Below are positions 1 through 6,801 of a DNA stretch of 7,793 nucleotides, piece by piece; position 1 is the stretch's first letter, and each line of letters opens with the position of its first letter. The position numbers and the translations under genes are program-made. The stretch comes from Candidatus Hydrogenedentota bacterium (GTDB lineage Bacteria > Hydrogenedentota > Hydrogenedentia > Hydrogenedentales > SLHB01). The stretch spans positions 1 through 7,793 of the forward strand of contig SLHB01000007.1 of NCBI GenBank assembly GCA_007136375.1, read 5' to 3'. The notes under the pieces were generated by a model. It was given only the letters and a program-made list of their open reading frames with translations. It ran no database searches and had not been told where the DNA came from.

Positions 1-588
1 GATCAAAGTAACCCGGACCTGATGAAAAAGTTTCGCCGCCGGTTCAATTCTACGACCGATATAGACTCTTTCTTTGCCTTGCGTTTCGAGTTGTATATGG
101 CTGCGTCGTTGATTAGAAAGCAGATTGCCTTCGAAAAGACGGAAGCGCCTGATTTCTGGATAGCCGATCCCAACTATCAGTGCTGGATCGAATGCACCAG
201 TGCAAGAATACGCAAGAAGCCAACGGGTGGAGATGTGTTCTATAAAATTAGGTCAGCAGTTCAGGCCAAGGGAAGGAAGTCGTATGCAAATCGAGCTACA
301 GTATTAGCAATAGATATAACAAATGTATATCATGTTCAAATGCATAAGATAAGAAACCACGATGACGCGCATATTCGAGATGTCGCGCAAGAGGCACTTG
401 ATAAAACACGTTTCGGAGGTCTACTTCTTTTCTACTATCTTTGGCGAACAGACATAAACCAATATAATGCGATATACCTAAGGTTTCTCAATAACCACGC
501 CAGCTCGGGGGTTCGCAGATTCGTGGAAGAGTGGTTTCATGTTGACGATAGAGGAACACTCCCTGGTTCTATCCCATACGAAGGATGA
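1..588 (+). CDS. Hypothetical protein with PD-(D/E)XK nuclease-like pattern, 5' end possibly outside the window
   Basis: I do not recognise a named family. The first ATG in view is at 22, but the frame is open to base 1 and no Shine-Dalgarno precedes that ATG, so the gene may begin outside the window. From that ATG there are 188 residues. The start is very basic (KKFRRRF). A helix carrying E23 (RFELYMAASL) is followed by PDFWI with D44, a short turn, then the strand WIECTSA with E57, and a Lys/Arg-rich helix around K75-K87. This order (Glu helix, PD, ExK-like strand, basic helix) is the layout of the PD-(D/E)XK nuclease fold. The usual Lys of ExK is Thr59 here, so activity is uncertain. No membrane segment or signal peptide is seen. 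Its base composition is far more AT-rich than the rest of the window, which suggests transfer. The coding call is fairly firm; the nuclease assignment is inference from pattern only. Confidence 0.6.
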   Translation, partial: DQSNPDLMKKFRRRFNSTTDIDSFFALRFELYMAASLIRKQIAFEKTEAPDFWIADPNYQCWIECTSARIRKKPTGGDVFYKIRSAVQAKGRKSYANRATVLAIDITNVYHVQMHKIRNHDDAHIRDVAQEALDKTRFGGLLLFYYLWRTDINQYNAIYLRFLNNHASSGVRRFVEEWFHVDDRGTLPGSIPYEG

Positions 589-849
589 TGGCTAATAGCA
601 ACACGAGCGTACGGACAGCCTCATAGCCTGCGCTTATATACGTACCATGTTGAGTCTAGTTACTACGTGTTTACCTACGTAATACTCTCCTCGAATCCTG
701 CGGGTTCCGGAATTTGCGACCACCTCGCTCGCTTGGGTCTCAACCCTAGTTGAGTATCGGCATCTGAAGAAAAAGGCGCGGGCCGGCGCGTCCACGTCTT
801 TCGCACGAGGGTGTCCGTATACAGGAGACCCCGAGCGCGCCGCTGTATC
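589..849. other. Intergenic spacer between two convergent genes
   Basis: No convincing gene is seen on either strand. Composition shifts here from the AT-rich left gene (31 of 60 bases are G or C in 601-660) to the GC-rich rest of the window, so a boundary of transferred DNA may lie inside. Short oddments include an imperfect dyad of ACGT-containing arms near 659-683. A GC-rich block at 775-790 borders a run of five A (770-774) and is listed separately as a possible terminator for the rhamnosidase gene. I found no tRNA, no IS end and no clear terminator for the left gene. Confidence 0.5.
769..790 (-). terminator. Possible weak intrinsic terminator of the rhamnosidase gene
   Basis: On the minus strand, about 60 bases after the rhamnosidase stop codon, there is a GC-rich block whose CGCG ends (787-790 and 777-780) can pair across a 6-base loop. 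It is followed by GCC and then a T-run (complement of 770-774). The stem is only about 4 bp, so this is a marginal candidate. Confidence 0.2.
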
Positions 850-3495
850 TCAGCCTTCTCTCACGAAGACATGCGTTCCGGAGCCGACGCGCTCGATGAT
901 CACGAAGTCCCCTTCCAACCTTCCCTCCCGCGGCTCGCCATTGACCATGACTTCGGCGTGGTCATGGCCGAGCCGGGGCACGTAGACATCGGCGCGCGTG
1001 TTCACGGGCGAGAAGACGGTCATATGGAAGCTTTCGCCGTGGTCGATGAACTCCACGCCAATGGCGCCCTTGATCGTCGGCTTCTGGTACTGCGCCCAAG
1101 CCACGCCGCCGGGCTGTGGCTTGACCTGGAAGCGGCCGAACCCCGGCTCCAACGGCCGTATACCGAACATGCCCCGGGCGATGTTGTTGGCGGGAGGCGA
1201 ACCCCAGCCACCATGTGAGTACGCCATGTTGCCCTTCAGGGAGGGGTCCCACGCTTCCGTGGGGATGGTCGCCCCGAGCCGGTGCATCATGTGGCCCCAG
1301 CTATTCCCTTCCAGGGCGTTCATGCGCTCGAGGGCTAGATCGCCCCGCTCCGCCGCGTAAAGCGCCTCGAGGACGAACTGCGCGCCGTAGAGGTTGCATT
1401 GCATGCCCCGCTCGAAGATGTGCTCCGCCACACTCGCCACGTACTCCTCCCGCGCCGCGCCGAGAGCGACCGGGAAGATGTTGGCGTGCAACGCATGGTG
1501 GCCGATGTCTTTGCCGTCGCGGAACGCGCCGGTTTCCCCATCGTAGAAATGGTCGTTGATGGCTTCGCGCAGATGAGCGGCCAACTCCGTATAGCGCGCG
1601 GCGTCCTCGTCCCGCCCGATTGCCGCGGCGATCTTGCCGAGCAATTCGATGGCCCGATAGTTGAAGACGTTGATCACCGTGTTGTGTTCCGAAAACTGAT
1701 ACCCGTCCCGCAATGCGTGAGGCCAATCAATGAGATCCCGCCCCCAGGGTGAACCAACGTCTTCGGGTTTCTCCACAAGATAGTCGTCGTTGATGAACGG
1801 TTCGAGGGTATTGGATTGCAGGATCTCGTAGTGCGCCTCTAACGAGTCGGCGTTGCCCGTGTACATGTAATCTTCCCACGCCATCATAACGGAAACCTGC
1901 TTGTACTCGGTCGGCCACGTAGGCCGGTAGTACAGATATTCCATGGAATAACGGGGGAAGGCGTATTGGCGCTCGACGGCGTACTGCGAAAGCTGATTGA
2001 TGTAGGCGTCGCCCTCGTAATTGCGGCGTTCACGGGAGTGCGTGTCTACGTAAACGTCGAGGTTCGTGGCTTTAAGGCCGTACTTCAGCATGTCCCAGAT
2101 GTCGTTCAGCACAAAATCCGAGGACTCGAAGCGGGACTCGGCCTCGTCGAAGGGTTGCCGCAGCACCGCCGCCAGGAAGTTCTCGGGACCGAGCCCTTCC
2201 GGCGCACCGCTGACCTCAGCGTAACGGTAGGAGCGGTAGCCCCAGTTTGTCAGTGTTTGCGTTCCGCCGGTCAGCGTCCACGTCTCCTGATACGTATTCC
2301 CCGTGCGTTTGGCGTAGCGCACGGTCTGCGGACCGGAGAGTTCCTGCCCGAGCCGGATGTCCACCTCCTGCCCGGCCTCGCCCTCGATGTTCGCGAGACG
2401 GAAGCCGCCAATCAGGGAGCGGCCGAAATCGATGAAATAATGGCCGGGGCCGCGCTCGGTGACGCGCGCCGGTTCCGTGAGAATCTTGACTTCGTTGTAC
2501 TGCGTCGAGGCTTGCACGTTTGCAACGGGATCCGTCTCAACGCCCTGGGACCAGTCAGCGTCGCTGAAGCCGGCTTCTTTCCAGCCGAAGGGGTAGTTCA
2601 TTGCGTTAATGAATTCTCTGGGCGCGTAATAGTACGAGCCGTGGCCCGCGTTGCCGCCGTCCACGTAGACGCCGTCCCCGTCGAGGGCGCGCCAGGAAGT
2701 ATCCGACACGATGGTCTCCCGGCTCCCGTCGGCGTAGTGGACATCCATCTGGAATAGGAACTTGCGTTCTTCGCTGGTGTAGTTCAGGGCCGCCACGGCG
2801 TTGCCGCCGCCCGCCTCCAGATAGTCCGAGACTTCGTAGGTGTTGTAACGGTTGACGCCATTGAAGCCCCGCTCGGGGCCGCAGCCCACGAACGCGCCGT
2901 TGATGTAAAGCCGGTACACATACTGCGAGGCGGGTTCGGGCGAAAGAGCGGTCACGTGCGCGACGGCGTGTTCGATATCTCCGGCGGGCAAGGTGAATTC
3001 ATGGCGGAGAAAGGCGAAGTCCGGCGCGGTCTCGCCGACGCCCGCCCAAATCGGCGTGGCCTTCCATTCGTCCCCAATCCCCGTAACGAACATCTGCGCC
3101 GCGGAATACGGACTCGGTGCATCGTGCTTGTCCCAAGTGCGGACGCGCCAGTAATAGACAGCGTTCGGGCTCAGCGGAGGACCGGCGTACCGCGCGTTGC
3201 TGGATTCCGGCGACTCAACCTTCCCCGAGTCCCAGACATCCGGTTCGCCGTTCTCCAGTGCCTCGGCGTGTGTGGCCACCTGGATTTGGTAGGCGGTCTG
3301 ATACTGATCTGATTCCGGATGACGGAGCACCCAGCTCAACGCCGGTCTCGGGTGGTCGACGCCAAGTGGGTCGGAGAGCCGTTCCAGAAGGAGTCCGGAT
3401 GGCGCTTGCGGCGTCTGCGCGAGCGAAGGGCCGCCGCTGCAGAGCACAAACGCCAGGACGGCGCCACATCCGGTCAAGACACGTGCTAATCGCAT
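850..3495 (-). CDS. Secreted alpha-L-rhamnosidase, glycoside hydrolase family 78
   Basis: This 881-residue enzyme should release terminal alpha-L-rhamnose from plant, algal or microbial glycans by an inverting mechanism outside the cytoplasm. Residues 1-26 form a signal peptide (MRLAR, then a hydrophobic core) with likely cleavage after SLA, before QTPQ; there is no proper lipobox. Then come an Ig-like domain (about 34-140), the rhamnosidase N domain (about 145-300), a beta-sandwich (about 335-445), the (alpha/alpha)6 catalytic barrel (about 455-785) and a C-terminal beta-sandwich. D484, E489 and D496 in DTHSRERRNYEGD match the spacing of D567, E572 and D579 of Bacillus RhaB, and E747 in ATIPTEAWD matches its E841. 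The motif itself diverges from the common DCPQRDERLGWTGD form. The ATG at 3495 was chosen because the signal peptide starts there and a G-run (GGGGG) lies 8 bases upstream; the same frame runs open to 3771, but that 92-residue extension is low-complexity, non-secretory sequence. The gene stands alone, divergent from the helicase, and its exact substrate is unknown. Confidence 0.95.
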   Translation of the reverse strand: MRLARVLTGCGAVLAFVLCSGGPSLAQTPQAPSGLLLERLSDPLGVDHPRPALSWVLRHPESDQYQTAYQIQVATHAEALENGEPDVWDSGKVESPESSNARYAGPPLSPNAVYYWRVRTWDKHDAPSPYSAAQMFVTGIGDEWKATPIWAGVGETAPDFAFLRHEFTLPAGDIEHAVAHVTALSPEPASQYVYRLYINGAFVGCGPERGFNGVNRYNTYEVSDYLEAGGGNAVAALNYTSEERKFLFQMDVHYADGSRETIVSDTSWRALDGDGVYVDGGNAGHGSYYYAPREFINAMNYPFGWKEAGFSDADWSQGVETDPVANVQASTQYNEVKILTEPARVTERGPGHYFIDFGRSLIGGFRLANIEGEAGQEVDIRLGQELSGPQTVRYAKRTGNTYQETWTLTGGTQTLTNWGYRSYRYAEVSGAPEGLGPENFLAAVLRQPFDEAESRFESSDFVLNDIWDMLKYGLKATNLDVYVDTHSRERRNYEGDAYINQLSQYAVERQYAFPRYSMEYLYYRPTWPTEYKQVSVMMAWEDYMYTGNADSLEAHYEILQSNTLEPFINDDYLVEKPEDVGSPWGRDLIDWPHALRDGYQFSEHNTVINVFNYRAIELLGKIAAAIGRDEDAARYTELAAHLREAINDHFYDGETGAFRDGKDIGHHALHANIFPVALGAAREEYVASVAEHIFERGMQCNLYGAQFVLEALYAAERGDLALERMNALEGNSWGHMMHRLGATIPTEAWDPSLKGNMAYSHGGWGSPPANNIARGMFGIRPLEPGFGRFQVKPQPGGVAWAQYQKPTIKGAIGVEFIDHGESFHMTVFSPVNTRADVYVPRLGHDHAEVMVNGEPREGRLEGDFVIIERVGSGTHVFVREG

Positions 3496-3731
3496 GCTAT
3501 ACCCCCAGTTGCCCGGCCGCGGCGTGGTGCGCCGGCTGGCGGGCGGCTCCATTGCGTGCTGGATAGATGAATTCGCGAGCGCGCCATATGGCATTATGCC
3601 CAGGCGGCCTTTCCCTGCATGCCGGCCCCTCCCCCCGTGCCGGTAGGCGACGTAGCATGGCGGCGTGCGCGGCCGGGGCCAACAGACACAACCGGGTTCC
3701 GCGCAGGAGATCGGCGCATGCAATATCCCTG

Positions 3732-3752
3732 GGCCAAGAACGGATCTTGGCC
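3732..3752. promoter_or_regulatory. Perfect dyad, candidate operator or leader hairpin upstream of the rhamnosidase
   Basis: GGCCAAGA (3732-3739) is followed by the 5-base spacer ACGGA and by its exact reverse complement TCTTGGCC (3745-3752). The 21-bp size suits a dimeric repressor site. It lies 237 bp upstream of the rhamnosidase start and about 30 bases downstream of a TATTAT box on the minus strand, where a repressor or an RNA hairpin could control the sugar-degrading gene. The dyad is seen directly; its function is inferred. Confidence 0.35.
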
Positions 3753-4034
3753 ATGGATCTCGCGAGGTCAAACAAAGCTCATAATACGCGCGTCTTTATT
3801 AAGGTTCCATAGGTTGGAGGCGGCCGCAACGCCGCTGCCCCCTCTCCGCCAACAGAATTGGGACAGTTCCTTGTCGAAAATCAGTACAGAGAAGGAGAAG
3901 CGACAAACCATAAAGACACAGTGTCAGAGACGAGGCAGACCGCCTGGACGGCTTGGGGAGTGCGGTGAGGAGGTGGATCCTGACGAAGGCAAAGCCCGCT
4001 TTGCGGGGCAGGCCGAGAACCCCTTGGACCAACC

Positions 4035-4063
4035 TTGAAAACTGAACAGCCATACAGTATCCT
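4035..4063 (+). promoter_or_regulatory. Candidate sigma-70-type promoter of the helicase gene
   Basis: TTGAAA (4035-4040, 5 of 6 to consensus) is separated by 17 bases from TATCCT (4058-4063, 4 of 6). Transcription would start near 4070 and give a leader of about 47 bases. The spacing is ideal but the -10 box is weak. Confidence 0.4.
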
Positions 4064-4101
4064 TCCCCGGTCTTGAAACGGGCCGGGCGGCGGCGCGGGC
4101 C

Positions 4102-4109
4102 GGGGAGGG
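4102..4109 (+). promoter_or_regulatory. Shine-Dalgarno site of the helicase gene
   Basis: GGGGAGGG ends 7 bases before the ATG at 4117. This supports that start over the second in-frame ATG two codons later, at 4123. Confidence 0.6.
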
Positions 4110-4116
4110 CTGGTGT

Positions 4117-6801
4117 ATGGAGATGGACGCGTTGCGGGCCCACGGGTTTCCCGAGGCCGTGGTGGAGGCGTGGATCGCCAGAGAAGGGCGGACGCTCTTG
4201 CCCTTGCAGGCGGCGGCGGTGACGCGGCACGATTTGTTCGGCGGCGGCAATCTGCTGGTTCAGGCGCCGACGAGTTCGGGCAAGACCTTCATCGGCGAAA
4301 TGGCGGCGCTCCACGCGGCGTTGCAGGGCCGGAAGGCCGTGTATCTCACGCCGTTAAAAGCCCTTGCGGAAGAGAAATACCGGGATTTCCAGGCGAAGTA
4401 CGCCGATTTCGGCGTGGACGTGATCATATCCACGCGGGATCGGCGGGAATTCGACCGGGCCTTCGAGGAAGGGCGCTTTGCCTTGGCCGTGGTGGTGTAC
4501 GAGAAGTTGACGCAGTTGTTGGTGCGGCGGCCCGGGCGGTTGGGGGAGATCGCCGTGGTGGTCGCCGACGAACTGGAGTTGCTCTCCGATCCGGAGCGGG
4601 GCGCGCGGGTGGAGACGCTGCTGACGGAGATTCTCCAGAGCGGCGCGCGGCTCATTGGGCTGTCCGCCGTGGTGGGCCAGGCGGAGCGCTTGGCGTCGTG
4701 GATGGACGCGTCCTTGGTTCAAGGGGAGGCCCGTCCCGTGGAGCTGTGCTATGGCGTGCTCCACGACGGCGTGTTCCGGCGCCGGACGCACAACGGCGGA
4801 ACGGAGGGGGAGGAGCGCCTGACCGCCGGCGGCGGGGCTTCCGCGTGGGAGATGACCATGGACGCCGTCGAGGCGTTCACAGGCCGGGACGAATCCTGCC
4901 TGGTGTTCACGCGGACGCGGCGGGAGGCGCGGCGTGGCGCGGAAGCGTTGGCGCAACGGTTGAGCCTGCCTCCTGCGGAAGCGGCGCAAGCGGCGTTGCG
5001 CGCCCTGGAGCCCACCCATTCGCGGGACGCGCTGCTGCAAACCTTGGCGGCGGGCGTGGGCTTTCACAACGCGGATCTGACGCCTTCGGAGCGGGCCGCG
5101 GTCGAGGCGGCTTTCCGCGATGGGGAGGCGCGGGTCCTCTTCGCGACGGCGACGTTGGCCCAGGGGTTGAACCTGCCCGCCCAGAACGTGTTTATTCCCG
5201 CGGACAAGTGGCGGCATGACTTCCGTCTTGGCGCGCCGTGGAAGACGCCGGTGACCCGGGCGGAATTCGAGAACATGAGCGGACGGGCGGGCCGCTACGG
5301 CGCCGGCGCCCCCTTTGGCCGCGCCATGGTGGCCGCCGCGACGCCCTTCGAGGCGGAGGCCCTGTGGCGGCGTTGCGCGACGGGGCCGCGGGACCCCGTG
5401 GAGCCCCAGTTGGCCAACGGGTCCTTGGACGATCACGTGTTGCGTTTCGTGGCGGCGCGGACCCGCGCGCCCGAAGCGGACATCGCTGCCTTTCTGGAGC
5501 GCACCCTTACGGGCCGGTGGATTTGGGCGGAAACCTTGGCGGCGGACGGCGTCGCGGCGCTTGCGTGGGAAGCGGCGGAACGGCTTGTCGAGGAGGCGCT
5601 CATCGCCGCCGAGAAGGGCCCGGCGGGAAGGGACACGCTACTCGCCGCGGCGCCCTTGGGATGCGCCGTGGCCTCGGCCGGCGTGTCCATCGAGACGGCG
5701 CGGGCGTTACGGCATTGGCTCGCCCAGTCGGCGGGGCGGGAGTGGGCGCCGCTGGACCTCGTGTTGGCCGCCGCGCTGACCCCGTGCGGACGCATGCTTC
5801 AGACGCCCCTGGCGATGCGGGAGTACGCGGAGGCCGGGTATGCGCGCATGCTGCGGGAACGCGCCGCCGCCCTGCCCACGGCCGCCGCTGTCCCGCTGAA
5901 CCGGTTGCGCCGCTCCGCCGCCGCGCCCACCTTCGAGGAGACCCGGGCCATCAAGACGGCCTTGTTCCTGATGGACTGGATCGCGATGCGGCCCATGTAC
6001 GATGTCGAGACGGATTACCGCGTCCTGTCGGGCCAAGTACTCGCCGCCGCGGATCAAACGGGCTGGCTGTTGGATGGCGCGGCCGCCCTCGCCGAGGCCG
6101 AGGCGCTGGACGCGGCGTTCGTGGAGGCGATCCGGGCCCTGGCGGGCCGCGTGCGTTACGGTGTGCCGGAGACGGCCTTGCCCCTCGCGCGGCTGGACCC
6201 GCCCGGTCTGACCCGGGAGGCGATGGCCGCGTTGTGCGTGGAAGGGCTTGAAACGCCGGAAGCCTTGGCGCAGGCGCCTGAGGGCCTGATTGAGCGATGG
6301 GTTCCGCCCGGGACGGCCGCGGCCTTGCGCGCCTGGGCGCAGGAACACACGGCGTCCGCGCCGGAGGCGGCGTCCCCGCTCGCGGAACGGGCGTCCGCCG
6401 CCGCGCCGATCCTGGCCATGAGCGACGCCCGGCCCAACGAGGCGCGGCTCGACGGTCACGCCGTGCCGTTGCAGGACAAGCAATACAGGCTGCTCCGGCT
6501 GCTCGCCGCCCATCCGGGCGAATGCGTGGCCTATGAGACGATTTACCAGACGCTGTGGCCCGAAAGCGTGGTGGAGCCAAACCAGATGCACTTCCACAAG
6601 CGCCGCTTGCTGAACCGGATGAAAGCTGCCGCGCCAGCGCGGGAGCGGCTCATCACGGCCGTGCCCAAGCGGGGCTATGTGCTAAACCTTCGGCCCGCCG
6701 AGGTGCGCGTGGAGCCGGTGGACGGCGCGGCGTCCGCCCGGGATTACGCGGGCGTCAGCAGCCGGGGCGCGAATTGCCGCAACAGCCACACGCCCCCATA
6801 G
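4117..6801 (+). CDS. Ski2/Hel308-type SF2 helicase fused to a C-terminal OmpR/PhoB-type winged helix
   Basis: This 894-residue protein is an ATP-driven nucleic-acid translocase, probably cytoplasmic. The helicase motifs are in order: Q-motif-like LPLQ (28-31), Walker A APTSSGKT (50-57), motif Ia TPLKALAEEK (78-87), motif II DELE (151-154), motif III SAV (183-185), motif IV VFTRTRREA (263-271), motif V ATATLAQGLNLP (343-354) and motif VI SGRAGR (388-393). The long helical middle resembles the winged-helix and ratchet region of the Hel308/Ski2 group. Residues 693-741 look like a helix-hairpin-helix (LDPPGLTREAMAALCVEGL), as at the end of Hel308. After an Ala-rich linker, 777-858 read as a Trans_reg_C domain: RLDGHAVPLQDKQYRLLRLL, then YETIYQTLWPE, the recognition-helix part QMHFHKRRLLNRM, and the closing LITAVPKRGYVLNL. 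That module normally belongs to response regulators and is unexpected here. Motifs II and III differ from the usual DExH and SAT. The last 36 residues look unstructured and run into the convergent permease gene. Function could be repair, RNA handling or defence. Confidence 0.9.
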   Translation: MEMDALRAHGFPEAVVEAWIAREGRTLLPLQAAAVTRHDLFGGGNLLVQAPTSSGKTFIGEMAALHAALQGRKAVYLTPLKALAEEKYRDFQAKYADFGVDVIISTRDRREFDRAFEEGRFALAVVVYEKLTQLLVRRPGRLGEIAVVVADELELLSDPERGARVETLLTEILQSGARLIGLSAVVGQAERLASWMDASLVQGEARPVELCYGVLHDGVFRRRTHNGGTEGEERLTAGGGASAWEMTMDAVEAFTGRDESCLVFTRTRREARRGAEALAQRLSLPPAEAAQAALRALEPTHSRDALLQTLAAGVGFHNADLTPSERAAVEAAFRDGEARVLFATATLAQGLNLPAQNVFIPADKWRHDFRLGAPWKTPVTRAEFENMSGRAGRYGAGAPFGRAMVAAATPFEAEALWRRCATGPRDPVEPQLANGSLDDHVLRFVAARTRAPEADIAAFLERTLTGRWIWAETLAADGVAALAWEAAERLVEEALIAAEKGPAGRDTLLAAAPLGCAVASAGVSIETARALRHWLAQSAGREWAPLDLVLAAALTPCGRMLQTPLAMREYAEAGYARMLRERAAALPTAAAVPLNRLRRSAAAPTFEETRAIKTALFLMDWIAMRPMYDVETDYRVLSGQVLAAADQTGWLLDGAAALAEAEALDAAFVEAIRALAGRVRYGVPETALPLARLDPPGLTREAMAALCVEGLETPEALAQAPEGLIERWVPPGTAAALRAWAQEHTASAPEAASPLAERASAAAPILAMSDARPNEARLDGHAVPLQDKQYRLLRLLAAHPGECVAYETIYQTLWPESVVEPNQMHFHKRRLLNRMKAAAPARERLITAVPKRGYVLNLRPAEVRVEPVDGAASARDYAGVSSRGANCRNSHTPP

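Larger units (their letters stand above)
3496..4116. other. 621-bp divergent intergenic region with dyads and hairpins
   Basis: No gene is supported. Open frames exist on both strands, but they are rich in Arg/Pro/Ser and look like chance GC-rich reading. The region holds several structures: a perfect 8-bp-arm dyad (3732-3752); a weak minus-strand promoter for the rhamnosidase (-10 TATTAT at 3786-3781, poor -35 TGGAAC at 3809-3804, 17-base gap); an imperfect palindrome GGGACAGTTCC (3861-3871); a palindrome CAAAGC-CC-GCTTTG (3990-4003) overlapping a hairpin CCCGC-TTT-GCGGG (3995-4007); and a better plus-strand promoter for the helicase (4035-4063). Part of 3820-4030 may be a dispersed non-coding repeat, but that cannot be tested from one window. 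Confidence 0.5.

Noticed and set aside
694..714. TCGAATCCTGCGGGTTCC looked like the T-arm end of a tRNA.
   Set aside because: No cloverleaf can be formed on either strand; the acceptor, D-arm and anticodon stems and a CCA end are missing.
1966..2757. 263-residue plus-strand open frame inside the rhamnosidase gene.
   Set aside because: It is antisense to the GH78 coding sequence that carries the catalytic motif. High GC at third codon positions explains the lack of stops.
3496..3771. 92-residue N-terminal extension of the rhamnosidase frame.
   Set aside because: The extension is Pro/Arg/Gly-rich without homology-like features and would bury the signal peptide at 3495-3418 inside the protein.
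4034..4049. CTTGAAAACTGAACA resembles the sequence common near rRNA-operon spacers and boxA leaders.
   Set aside because: No 16S, 23S or tRNA sequence lies nearby, and the helicase start follows within 70 bases. Part of the motif is better read as the -35 box of the helicase promoter.
3799..4314. 171-residue minus-strand open frame across the intergenic region and the helicase start.
   Set aside because: It overlaps the clearly real helicase N-terminus, is rich in Arg, Pro and Leu, and shows no domain or ribosome site.
4354..5436. 360-residue minus-strand open frame antisense to the helicase.
   Set aside because: Its composition (Arg, Gln, Pro, His) is that of a reverse-frame shadow, and the plus strand encodes conserved helicase motifs here.
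5707..6597. 296-residue minus-strand open frame antisense to the helicase C-terminal half.
   Set aside because: It is Arg/Gly-rich with no recognisable domain, and lies opposite the well-formed HhH and winged-helix coding sequence.
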